DNA from: Actinomadura luzonensis
Lineage (GTDB): Bacteria; Actinomycetota; Actinomycetes; Streptosporangiales; Streptosporangiaceae
Assembly: GCF_022664455.2 (NCBI RefSeq)
Contig: NZ_JAKRKC020000001.1
Span: forward strand, 930,001 to 994,000
Direction of reading: 5' to 3'
DNA: 64,000 nt
The notes beneath the pieces were generated by a model. It did no database searches. It worked only from the letters and a program-made list of their open reading frames with translations, and was not told the DNA's origin. A program made the position numbers and the translations under genes. Below, in pieces: positions 19,096-26,626 of the stretch; positions within the stretch are counted from its first letter, which is position 1; the number at the start of each line of letters is the position of its first letter.

Positions 19096-20151
19096 TCACG
19101 CCGTGAGCCAGTCGCGCATCGCGCGCTCGCCCTCCACGATCTTCGGCAGCGACACGTACTCGCCCTGCTGGTGCGCCAGGTTGGGGTCGCCGGGCCCGTA
19201 GTTCACCGCCGGGACGCCGAGCGCGGAGAAGCGGGCGACGTCCGTCCAGCCCAGCTTGGCCCGCGGCGTGCCGCCCACGGCCGTCGTGAACGCCGCCGCC
19301 ACCGGGTGCGTCAGCCCCGGCCGGGCGCCCGGGGCGGCGTCGGTGAAGGCCACCTCGAAGCCGTCGAACACCTCGCGGACGTGCTCCTGGGCCTGCTCGA
19401 TCGTCAGGTCGGGGGCGAAGCGGTAGTTGACGGTGACCACGCACAGGTCGGGGATCACGTTGCCGGCCACGCCGCCGCGCACGGCGACCGCGTTCAGCCC
19501 CTCATGGTACTCCAGGCCGTCCACCACCGGCCGGCGCGCCTCGTAGGCGTTCAGCCGGGCCAGCACCGGCTCGATGCCGTGAATGGCGTTGACCCCGAAC
19601 CACGAGCGGGCGCTGTGGGCGCGCTTGCCGGTCACCGTGACCTCGGCGCGCAGCGTGCCCTGGCAGCCGCCCTCGATCACGCCGTCGGTCGGCTCCATCA
19701 GCACCGCGAAGTCGGCGCGCAGCCAGTCGGGGTGCTCGCGCGCGACCCGGCCGAGGCCGTTGCGCTCGGCCTCGACCTCCTCGCAGTCGTAGAAGACGTA
19801 GGTGACGTCCCTGCCCGGCTCGTGGACGGTGGCCGCGAGGCGGAGCGCGACCGCGACGCCGGCCTTCATGTCGGAGGTGCCGCACCCGTACAGCAGGTCG
19901 CCCTCGACGCGGCTCGGCAGGTTGCCCGCGACCGGGACGGTGTCGAGGTGCCCGGCGATCAGCACCCGCTCGGCGCGGCCGAGGCCGGTGCGCGCGACCA
20001 CGGTCTCGCCGGAGCGGTCCACCTTGAGGTGCGGCAGCGCGGCGAGTGCCCGCTCGACGGCGTCGGCCAGCGTCCGCTCGGCGCCGCTCACCGACTCGAC
20101 GTCCACGATCGCGGCGGTGAGCGCCCGCACGTCCTGGGTCAGGTCCAGCAT
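19096..20151 (-). CDS. dapE: Succinyl-diaminopimelate desuccinylase
   Basis: This 351-residue M20-family zinc hydrolase releases succinate from N-succinyl-LL-diaminopimelate in lysine and peptidoglycan precursor synthesis. The motifs are [11 protein letters not shown] with the first metal His-Asp, [12 protein letters not shown], and the catalytic/metal acidic pair [12 protein letters not shown]. The dimerisation lid contains [19 protein letters not shown]. Its ATG shares one base with the dapD stop (TGATG at 20149-20153), so the two genes are translationally coupled. Confidence 0.93.
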   Translation of the reverse strand: MLDLTQDVRALTAAIVDVESVSGAERTLADAVERALAALPHLKVDRSGETVVARTGLGRAERVLIAGHLDTVPVAGNLPSRVEGDLLYGCGTSDMKAGVAVALRLAATVHEPGRDVTYVFYDCEEVEAERNGLGRVAREHPDWLRADFAVLMEPTDGVIEGGCQGTLRAEVTVTGKRAHSARSWFGVNAIHGIEPVLARLNAYEARRPVVDGLEYHEGLNAVAVRGGVAGNVIPDLCVVTVNYRFAPDLTIEQAQEHVREVFDGFEVAFTDAAPGARPGLTHPVAAAFTTAVGGTPRAKLGWTDVARFSALGVPAVNYGPGDPNLAHQQGEYVSLPKIVEGERAMRDWLTA

Positions 20152-20984
20152 CAGGTGTTCACCCCGTGTTCCCGCAGCACCTCGTTGAGCGCCGCCTTGT
20201 CGTGCCGCTGCCCCGGCTCCAGCCGCTTGATCACCAGCACGCACGGCAGCCCGAACGTGCCTCCGGGGAACTCCTTCTGCCGGGTGCCGCCCACGGCCAC
20301 GCACCAGTCGGGGATCCGGCCCCTGGCCAGCTCCTCGCCGGTCTCGACGTCGATCACCGGCATCGAGGCGGACAGGATCACCCCGGCCCCGACCACCGCT
20401 CCCCTGCCCACCCGGGCGCCCTCGACGATCATCGCCCGGCTGCCGACGAGCGCGTCGTCCTCGACCACGACCGGCACGGCGTTGGGCGGCTCCAGCACGC
20501 CGCCGATGCCCACCCCGCCGGACAGGTGCACGTTCTTGCCGATCTGGGCGCAGGAGCCCACGGTGGCCCAGGTGTCCACCATGGTGTTCTCGTCCACGTA
20601 CGCCCCGATGTTGGTGAACGACGGCATCAGCACCACGCCCGGGGCCAGGTAGGAGCCCCAGCGGGCGATCGCGCCGGGCACCACGCGCACGCCCTCGAAG
20701 GAGTTCTTCAGCGGCACCCGGTCCTGGTGGTGGAAGTCGCCCACCTGCGAGCGGGCCATGTTGAGCACCTTGAAGGCGAGCAGGATCGCCCGTTTCGCGC
20801 GCTCGTCCACCTCGACCTCGCCGTCCACGACGGCGGCCACGCGGGCGACTCCGGCGTCCAGCAGGTCCACCGCGCCGATCACCAGGTGGCGGGCCTCGCC
20901 GTCCTGGGGCGACAGCTCCGCCCGGTGCTCCCACAGCTCGTCGATGACCGGGGATATCGGTGAGGGGGTGCTCACGTCACTCAT
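20151..20984 (-). CDS. dapD: Tetrahydrodipicolinate N-succinyltransferase
   Basis: This 277-residue acyltransferase of the left-handed beta-helix fold adds succinyl from succinyl-CoA to tetrahydrodipicolinate. Hexapeptide-like repeats run through [20 protein letters not shown] and [20 protein letters not shown], ending with the CoA/C-terminal segment [21 protein letters not shown] chose the ATG at 20984 (MSDVSTPSP); the frame extends 27 codons further but that would run into the divergent gene's start region. It is coupled to dapE. Confidence 0.93.
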   Translation of the reverse strand: MSDVSTPSPISPVIDELWEHRAELSPQDGEARHLVIGAVDLLDAGVARVAAVVDGEVEVDERAKRAILLAFKVLNMARSQVGDFHHQDRVPLKNSFEGVRVVPGAIARWGSYLAPGVVLMPSFTNIGAYVDENTMVDTWATVGSCAQIGKNVHLSGGVGIGGVLEPPNAVPVVVEDDALVGSRAMIVEGARVGRGAVVGAGVILSASMPVIDVETGEELARGRIPDWCVAVGGTRQKEFPGGTFGLPCVLVIKRLEPGQRHDKAALNEVLREHGVNT

Positions 20985-21027
20985 GGGCACGGAGCTTATC
21001 CGTACGGGTAGGTTCTTCAGCGTGCGC

Positions 21028-21843
21028 ATGCGCTTCTCCCGCGGGGTTCTCACCATCGCCGCCATCGTGGTCGTCCTCGCCGTCGGCGTGTCGGTGGGTC
21101 TCTACTACCTGCTGCGGACGACGCCGCACCTGGCCGAGGCCCCGGCCTTCTGCAACGTGCGCACCCCCGACGACGCGGTCAGCCTCAACCCCGAGCAGGC
21201 GCAGATCGCCGCCACCATCGCCGCGGTCGCGGCCCGCAGGAAGCTGCCCGAGCGGGCCGTGGTCATCGCCTACGCCACCGCCCTCCAGGAGTCGAAGCTG
21301 CGCAACCTCGACTGGGGCGACCGCGACTCCGTGGGCGTCTTCCAGCAGCGCGAGTCGCAGGGCTGGGGCACGCAGAAGCAGCTCATGGACCCGGTCTACG
21401 CCACCAACAAGTTCTTCGCCGCGCTGGTCAAGGTCAAGAACTACCGCAAGCTGCCGCTGGCGGAGGCGGCGCAGGCGGTGCAGCGCTCGGCGGGCGGTTA
21501 CGCGTACGCGGCCCACGAGCGGGACGCGAAGGTGCTCGCGGCCGGCTTCACCGGACGGGTGCCGCAGGCCGTGCACTGCTGGTACCCGCCCCCCACCGCC
21601 ACCCCGTCGCCGAAGCCGCGCACCGAGGAGGCGCGCAAGCAGCTCGCGCGGGCGCTCGGCAGCACGGCGATCACCTCGCCCAAGCGGGGCTGGCTGGTCG
21701 CCGCCTGGTCGGTGGCCCACGCCGAGAAGTACGGGCTGAGCAAGGTGCGGTACGCGGGGGCGGCCTGGTCGAACCGGCAGGAGGCGACGGGGTGGCGCAC
21801 CACGAAGGACGACGCGGGGACGGGCCAGGTCGAGCTGTCCTGA
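21028..21843 (+). CDS. Membrane-anchored protein with lysozyme-like motif
   Basis: This protein of about 271 residues starts MRFSRGVLTIAAIVVVLAVG, a single N-terminal membrane anchor. The extracellular region contains ATALQESKLRNLDWGDRDSV followed by GVFQQRESQGWGTQKQLMDP and YATNKFFAALVKV. This pattern recurs in actinobacterial cell-wall proteins (for example before NlpC/P60 or M23 domains) and resembles a lysozyme/transglycosylase-like module with its Glu in QESKL. Databases often call such proteins 'heavy metal transporter', which the sequence does not support. An in-frame GTG at 21022 is an alternative start. It is divergent from dapD by about 40 bp. Confidence 0.75.
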   Translation: MRFSRGVLTIAAIVVVLAVGVSVGLYYLLRTTPHLAEAPAFCNVRTPDDAVSLNPEQAQIAATIAAVAARRKLPERAVVIAYATALQESKLRNLDWGDRDSVGVFQQRESQGWGTQKQLMDPVYATNKFFAALVKVKNYRKLPLAEAAQAVQRSAGGYAYAAHERDAKVLAAGFTGRVPQAVHCWYPPPTATPSPKPRTEEARKQLARALGSTAITSPKRGWLVAAWSVAHAEKYGLSKVRYAGAAWSNRQEATGWRTTKDDAGTGQVELS

Positions 21844-21924
21844 CCAGCGCCGTCGTGCGGGGCCGTGCGGGGCGGTTGCGCGCAAGCGCGCCCCCATTGC
21901 GCCGTCGCCCGCAACCGGGGGGCG

Positions 21925-22623
21925 TCAGGAGGCGCGGCGGGTGATGGAGATGGAGCCGGGCGGCAGGGGCTGGGCGTAGCTGGCGGTCCAGGACTGTCCC
22001 TGGATGCGCTCGAAGGACAGCAGCCGCCCGTCGGAGGCCCGGTAGTCGGCGAAGTCGAGCAGCCCCCGGTCGGGGTTGCCGGTCTCACCCTCGCTGCGGA
22101 AGGCGGCCGTGCCCCGGTCGGCGGGGAAGAACTCCACGCCCTCCATGATGAGCATGCTCTTGGCGGGCACCATGCCCTGCGTGGGGACCTCCGTCCACAG
22201 CAGCACCTCCAGGTGCGGCGGCTCACCGGCCAGCACCGCCACCGACAACCACTGCAGCCGCCGCGTGCTGTCGCGGAGCAGGAACTCCACCCACTGCTGC
22301 CCCTGCCACGAGATGTGCATGGCCCCGAGCACCCGCGCGGGCGAGCCGTGCACGTCGATGCGGTCGCCCACCCGGATCGTGCGGGGGTCGGTGTAGTCGG
22401 CCCCGGCGTGCCCCGGCACGCCGCCGGGCGCGCCTGGGGGCGCGTTCGCGGGCGCATTCACCGGCGCCGGCATCGGGCTCTCCCGCGGAGCGACCTCGAC
22501 CGCCGGCGGCGGCGTGCTCGCGCGGCCTTTCCTGTCTTGCCTCAGGGTGGCCCAGAAGGCTCCGAGCAGCAGCAGGACGAGGGCGATGCTCAGCCCGAGA
22601 ACGACCATGGAGGTCATGCTCAT
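21925..22623 (-). CDS. DUF4178 membrane-anchored protein
   Basis: This 232-residue protein has one N-terminal membrane helix (SMVVLGLSIALVLLLLGAFW), a Pro/Ala-rich linker (residues about 35-80), then a beta-rich domain with RVGDRIDVHGSPARVLGAMH and WVEFLLRDSTRRLQWLSV. This matches the DUF4178 pattern ('vGd.i...g....V.g......g..W.ey.L.......WL'). DUF4178 genes usually accompany PspA/band-7-like or spermidine-synthase-like genes, which are not next to it here. The function is unknown. Confidence 0.75.
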   Translation of the reverse strand: MSMTSMVVLGLSIALVLLLLGAFWATLRQDRKGRASTPPPAVEVAPRESPMPAPVNAPANAPPGAPGGVPGHAGADYTDPRTIRVGDRIDVHGSPARVLGAMHISWQGQQWVEFLLRDSTRRLQWLSVAVLAGEPPHLEVLLWTEVPTQGMVPAKSMLIMEGVEFFPADRGTAAFRSEGETGNPDRGLLDFADYRASDGRLLSFERIQGQSWTASYAQPLPPGSISITRRAS

Positions 22624-22683
22624 CGATCAGCTCGCTCCACTCGCGGTCTGCCTCGGCGTAAGCCCTTATCGATTTATGCGTGC

Positions 22684-22699
22684 CAAACCTGACGGTTTG
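22684..22699 (-). terminator. Small hairpin between DUF4178 and dapC
   Basis: Perfect 6-bp stem CAAACC / GGTTTG with a TGAC tetraloop, 16-31 bp upstream of the dapC stop's far side, in the 91-bp gap between dapC and the DUF4178 gene. It is a candidate terminator for dapC only if read past the stop, and weak. Confidence 0.35.
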
Positions 22700-22714
22700 C
22701 TATGAGGCGCGATC

Positions 22715-23785
22715 CTACTGGAGGCGGCGCACCGCCGCACTGATGCGTTCGTCAGTGGCGGTGACAGCGATGCGGATGTGCCGCTCACCTGCCGATCCGT
22801 AGAACTCGCCGGGCGCGACCAAAATCCCGATTTCGGAGAGCTTACTTACCTGGTCCCAGGCGTTCTGTCCGTTCGATGCCCAGAAATAAAGCCCTGCGGT
22901 GGAATGGTCGATGTGCCAGCCGGCCCGCTCCAGCGCCGGGCGCAGCAGGGCGCGGCGGGCCGCGTACCGCTCGCGCTGGGCGTCGGCGTGCGCGTCGTCG
23001 GCCAGCGCGGCCGCCATCGCCGCCTGGACCGGGGCGGGCATCATCATGCCCGCGTGCTTGCGGACCTCCAGCAGCCGCTTGACCAGCGCGGGATCGCCGG
23101 TCACGAACCCGGCGCGGTAGCCCGCCAGGTTGGAGCGCTTGGAGAGCGAGTGGACGGCGAGCAGCCCCTCGTGGGAGCCGCCGCAGACGTCGGGGTGGAG
23201 GACGGAGACCGGCTCCTCCTCCCAGCCGAGCTCGATGTAGCACTCGTCGGAGGCGACGACCGCGCCACGCTCGCGCGCCCACGCCACCACCTTGCGCAGG
23301 TGCTCGGCGGGCAGCACCCGGCCGGTCGGGTTGCCGGGCGAGTTGACCCAGACGAGGTCGACGCGCTCGGGCCCGAGCGCGAGCGTGCTGTCGGAGGCGG
23401 TGCCCGCCGCCCCCGCGAGCCGGGCGCCCACGTCGTACGTGGGGTAGGCCAGCTCGGGGAAGACCACCCGGCGCGCGCCCAGGTAGGTGGGCAGCCAGGC
23501 GACGAACTCCTTCGACCCGATCAGCGGCAGCACGTCGCGCTGGTCCACCTCGACGCCGTGGCGGCGGCGCAGCCAGCCGGCCGCGGCCTCGCGCAGCGCC
23601 GGGGTGCCGTGGGTGAAGGGGTAGCCGGGGCTGTCCGCGGCCTCGACGAGGGCCTTGCGGACGACCTCGGGCACGGGATCGACGGGCGTGCCGACCGAGA
23701 GGTCGACGATGCCGTCGGGATGTGCGAGCGCGCGCTCCTTGTACGGCTCCAGCCGGTCCCAGGGGAAGTCAGGCAGGTTGTTCAC
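22715..23785 (-). CDS. dapC: Succinyldiaminopimelate transaminase
   Basis: This fold-type I PLP aminotransferase of about 356 residues contains VDLSVGTPVDPVPEVVRKAL, the substrate-binding VWVNSPGNPTGRVLP, VASDECYIELGW and the PLP-lysine segment SLSKRSNLAGYRAGFV. It matches the actinobacterial DapC type, and its place directly after a 7Fe ferredoxin gene is the standard context. The GTG at 23785 (MNNLPDFPWD) has GGAGAG at 6 nt. A longer frame to 23830 adds 15 residues without a ribosome site. With dapD and dapE nearby, the window carries three steps of the succinylase route. Confidence 0.92.
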   Translation of the reverse strand: MNNLPDFPWDRLEPYKERALAHPDGIVDLSVGTPVDPVPEVVRKALVEAADSPGYPFTHGTPALREAAAGWLRRRHGVEVDQRDVLPLIGSKEFVAWLPTYLGARRVVFPELAYPTYDVGARLAGAAGTASDSTLALGPERVDLVWVNSPGNPTGRVLPAEHLRKVVAWARERGAVVASDECYIELGWEEEPVSVLHPDVCGGSHEGLLAVHSLSKRSNLAGYRAGFVTGDPALVKRLLEVRKHAGMMMPAPVQAAMAAALADDAHADAQRERYAARRALLRPALERAGWHIDHSTAGLYFWASNGQNAWDQVSKLSEIGILVAPGEFYGSAGERHIRIAVTATDERISAAVRRLQ

Positions 23786-23841
23786 AGCTCTCCAGGGTGT
23801 CGCGTCGCCGTACGGCGCGTGCCCGGGCACACCACGTGGAC

Positions 23842-23869
23842 GGGGCGCATCCAGGCTCGGATGCCCCCG
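23842..23869 (-). terminator. Hairpin between ferredoxin gene and dapC
   Basis: GGGG-C-GCATCC and GGATGCCCC pair with one bulged base around a 6-nt loop in the gap following the ferredoxin stop. Possible terminator or attenuating hairpin between fdxA and dapC; no T-run. Confidence 0.4.
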
Positions 23870-23890
23870 TGCACGACGTGCCGGAACAGC

Positions 23891-24217
23891 TCAGTGGTCC
23901 TCGCCCTGCGGCGGCAGGGCCGCCACGACCGGGTGGTCCTTGTCGATCTTGCCGACCTTCGAGGCGCCGCCCGGCGAGCCGAGCTCCTCGAAGAAGTCGA
24001 CGTTGGCCTTGTAGAAGTCCTTCCACTGCTCGGGAAGGTCGTCCTCGTAGAAAATGGCCTCGACGGGGCACACAGGCTCACACGCGCCGCAGTCCACGCA
24101 CTCGTCGGGGTGGATGTAAAGCATGCGCTCGCCCTCGTAGATGCAATCGACGGGGCACTCCTCGATGCACGCCTTGTCCAGGACGTCCACGCAAGGCTGC
24201 GCGATGACGTAGGTCAC
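23891..24217 (-). CDS. fdxA: 7Fe-8S ferredoxin
   Basis: This 108-residue ferredoxin carries one [3Fe-4S] and one [4Fe-4S] cluster. The N-terminal cluster has Cys in [20 protein letters not shown] and the second CxxCxxCxxxCP is in [14 protein letters not shown]. The C-terminal extension with [20 protein letters not shown] is that of the actinobacterial FdxA type. It probably serves as electron donor for cytochrome P450s or other reductases. It lies directly upstream of dapC on the same strand and is divergent from a small SH3-like protein gene. Confidence 0.94.
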   Translation of the reverse strand: MTYVIAQPCVDVLDKACIEECPVDCIYEGERMLYIHPDECVDCGACEPVCPVEAIFYEDDLPEQWKDFYKANVDFFEELGSPGGASKVGKIDKDHPVVAALPPQGEDH

Positions 24218-24322
24218 CTCGAGCTCCTTCTTCTCCGCACCATGGCATGACTCTGACCGCGGTTTGCTACGCCCTAGTATTGCCGTGCTTGCCAGCTGGC
24301 CGAAACGGAGGGTGGCAAACTC

Positions 24323-24553
24323 ATGGCCGCGCGCCTTGTCATCGCGATCACAAGTCAGGACATAGGGGCCCGGATCACCACGCGGAGGCGGGTGCCGGGA
24401 GGCTTTCGCGACGCGGTGGGAATTCTGGAGTCGTGGGCCGACGGGGTCCTTCGCGTGCGCAAGCGGGACGGCACGCTGGTGGAGATCCAGGAGGAGACGC
24501 TGGCAGCGGCCAGGGTCGTTCCGGCCGCGCCTCCTCGACCTGAGCGGACGTAA
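24323..24553 (+). CDS. Stand-alone SH3-like domain of Rv0428c-type acetyltransferases
   Basis: This 76-residue protein contains [20 protein letters not shown] followed by [20 protein letters not shown] and [14 protein letters not shown]. The pattern matches the N-terminal SH3-like domain that precedes the GNAT domain in Rv0428c-type acetyltransferases, which are often encoded next to fdxA and dapC. Here the frame stops at 24553 and a different gene starts at 24571, so the acetyltransferase part is missing. GGAGGG lies 10 nt before the ATG, so it looks translated. It could be a truncated remnant or a genuine single-domain protein. Confidence 0.7.
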   Translation: MAARLVIAITSQDIGARITTRRRVPGGFRDAVGILESWADGVLRVRKRDGTLVEIQEETLAAARVVPAAPPRPERT

Positions 24554-24570
24554 CAGTCAGTATTCAACGT

Positions 24571-25635
24571 GTGACCGTACGTACCTGTGCCGCCGCAGCA
24601 GCCATCCTCGCCAGCGCCGGATGCGGCGCGTCGTCCACAGAGCCCACGTCGGCCAAGAACCTGCCGCCGGTCAACGTGCAGGCGGGCTCGCTGAAGGCCG
24701 GATTCGCCACCATGGAGCGGCTCGCGGAGGCCGCCAAGCGCGAGGGCCGGCTCAACGTCATCGCCCTGCCCCGCGCCTGGGTCGGCTACGGCGAGATCAT
24801 CGACACCTTCGCCGACAAGTACGGCATCAAGGTCAACGAGCTGGAGCCGAACGCCGGCAGCGCCCGCCAGATCGAGGCGGCCGCGCGGCTCAAGCCCGAC
24901 GTGTTCGACCTCACGCTGGACGTGGCGGTCAAGGAGGCCGCCAGGTTCGCGCCGTACAAGGTGCAGGGCTGGCTGGACCTGCCGGACGGCGTCAAGGACC
25001 CGGCCGGCGCCTGGTACGCCGCCTACGGCGGCTACATGTCCATCGGGTACGACCCGCGCGCGGTCAAGGCCCCCGCCACGTTCGCCGACCTGCTGGGCCC
25101 CGGCTACAAGGTCGCGCTCGACGGCGACCCGCTGCGCTCGGCCGCGGCCTTCGGCGGCGTGATGGCGGCCTCCATGCGGGGCGGCGCGCCCCGTCCCGAC
25201 CAGGGCGTGAGCCTGTTCGCCAAGCTCAAGCAGGCCGGGCGGCTCACCGACCCGGCCAAGGCCAACACCGTCGTCTCCTGGGACCACCTCAACGCGGCCC
25301 GCAGCGCCGCCCACGCCGACCGCTGGAAGGTCGTCATCCCGCGGGACGCGCCGCTCGGCGGCTACCACGTGCAGGCGATCAGCAAGGCCGCCCCGCACCC
25401 CGCCGCGGCCCGGCTGTGGCAGGAGTTCCTGCTCTCCGACGAGGGCCAGAACCTGCTGCTGAAGGGCTGGGCCCGTCCCGCCCGAGACGAGGCCATGGCC
25501 ATGAAGGGCACCCTGGACACCGAGCAGGCCGAAAGGCTGCCGCGGACGCCGGGGCCGCCGATCCTGCTGACGATCCCGCAGGAGGACGCCGGGAAGGCGT
25601 ACCTGCGCAAGGAATGGGCCAAGAGTGTGGGATGA
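24571..25635 (+). CDS. ABC-type solute-binding lipoprotein
   Basis: This 354-residue periplasmic-binding-protein-like lipoprotein has an N-terminal leader ending in the lipobox-like ILASAGC, Cys about residue 18. The mature part belongs to the iron/polyamine/thiamine-type extracellular solute-binding family (SBP type 2), with EGRLNVIALPRAWVGYGEII, then KYGIKVNELEPNAGSARQIE, and the C-terminal LWQEFLLSDEGQNLLLKGWA. ABC permease and ATPase genes normally follow such a gene, but none does here. The next gene is a methyltransferase. The ligand cannot be deduced. Confidence 0.85.
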   Translation: MTVRTCAAAAAILASAGCGASSTEPTSAKNLPPVNVQAGSLKAGFATMERLAEAAKREGRLNVIALPRAWVGYGEIIDTFADKYGIKVNELEPNAGSARQIEAAARLKPDVFDLTLDVAVKEAARFAPYKVQGWLDLPDGVKDPAGAWYAAYGGYMSIGYDPRAVKAPATFADLLGPGYKVALDGDPLRSAAAFGGVMAASMRGGAPRPDQGVSLFAKLKQAGRLTDPAKANTVVSWDHLNAARSAAHADRWKVVIPRDAPLGGYHVQAISKAAPHPAAARLWQEFLLSDEGQNLLLKGWARPARDEAMAMKGTLDTEQAERLPRTPGPPILLTIPQEDAGKAYLRKEWAKSVG

Positions 25636-25737
25636 GTCCCATGTGACTTGATATGTCGTGGGGACGATCAGGCTCTAAAGTGAACAGACAGCACGGCCAC
25701 GGGGGCCCGATGTCTGACGAAATGTGAGCTGATCGTC

Positions 25738-26514
25738 TTGCGATACGACACACCGAGCCTGGAGCGGTGGAACAGTCGCGCCTACGACAGCAGCTTCGGC
25801 TACGTCTCCACCCAGGGCGCGCCTCTGGTCGACCTGCTGGACCCGCGGCCCGGCGAGCGCGTGCTCGACCTCGGCTGCGGCACGGGCGTGCTCACCGCGC
25901 AGATCGCCTTCAGGGGAGCCGAGGTCCTCGGGATCGACGGCTCCTCCGCGATGATCGAGAAGGCGCTGGCGCAGTACCCCGGGATGGACTTCATCGTCGG
26001 CGACGGCCACGACTTCACCGTGGTCGACCCGTACGACGCGGTCTTCTCCAACGCGGCCCTGCACTGGATGAGCCGCGACCCCGCCCTCGTGATCGCCAAC
26101 GTGCGCGAGGCGCTGACGCCCGGCGGGCGCTTCGTGGCCGAGATGGGCGGGGCCGGCAACTGCGCCGAGCTGACCGCCGCGATGTCCACGGCCTGGCGCG
26201 AGTACGGCCTGCGCGAACCCGAGCTGCCGTGGTACTTTCCCACGCCTGCGGAGTACGCCCGCCGCCTGGAGCAGGAGGGCTTCGTCGTCCGGTTGCTGGA
26301 GTACTTCGACCGGCCGACCCCGCTCGACGAATGCCCTGGCGGGGCCGCCGACTGGGTGAGGATGTTCGCCTCGTCGGCCATCGAGGGCCTGCCGCCGGAG
26401 ATCGTGGAGCCCCTGCTTCATCGGGTCAACGAACTGGCGGCGCCCGCGCTTCGCAGGGAGACTGGCTGGATGGCCGATTACGTGCGTCTACGCTTTGCCG
26501 CCGTTCGGCGCTGA
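25738..26514 (+). CDS. Class I SAM-dependent methyltransferase
   Basis: This 258-residue methyltransferase of the Methyltransf_11/trans-aconitate-methyltransferase-like group has motif I VLDLGCGTGVLTAQIAF, the acidic loop VLGIDGSSAMIEKA, and YDAVFSNAALHWMSRDPALV. It begins at TTG 25738. The final helix LRRETGWMADYVRLRFAAVR closes the fold. It stands about 100 bp upstream of the three-gene helicase module and in the same direction. Nothing in it shows that the two are connected. Confidence 0.87.
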   Translation: MRYDTPSLERWNSRAYDSSFGYVSTQGAPLVDLLDPRPGERVLDLGCGTGVLTAQIAFRGAEVLGIDGSSAMIEKALAQYPGMDFIVGDGHDFTVVDPYDAVFSNAALHWMSRDPALVIANVREALTPGGRFVAEMGGAGNCAELTAAMSTAWREYGLREPELPWYFPTPAEYARRLEQEGFVVRLLEYFDRPTPLDECPGGAADWVRMFASSAIEGLPPEIVEPLLHRVNELAAPALRRETGWMADYVRLRFAAVRR

Positions 26515-26626
26515 TGCGTAGTGCATGATGCGTAGGGCTAATTTGCCGGACTATGGTCTGTTCCGTGGGCGGCGAGATTATGGCTGCACCGCTGCGGCGG
26601 CGTGAGGGGCTGGTGAACGGAACGGG

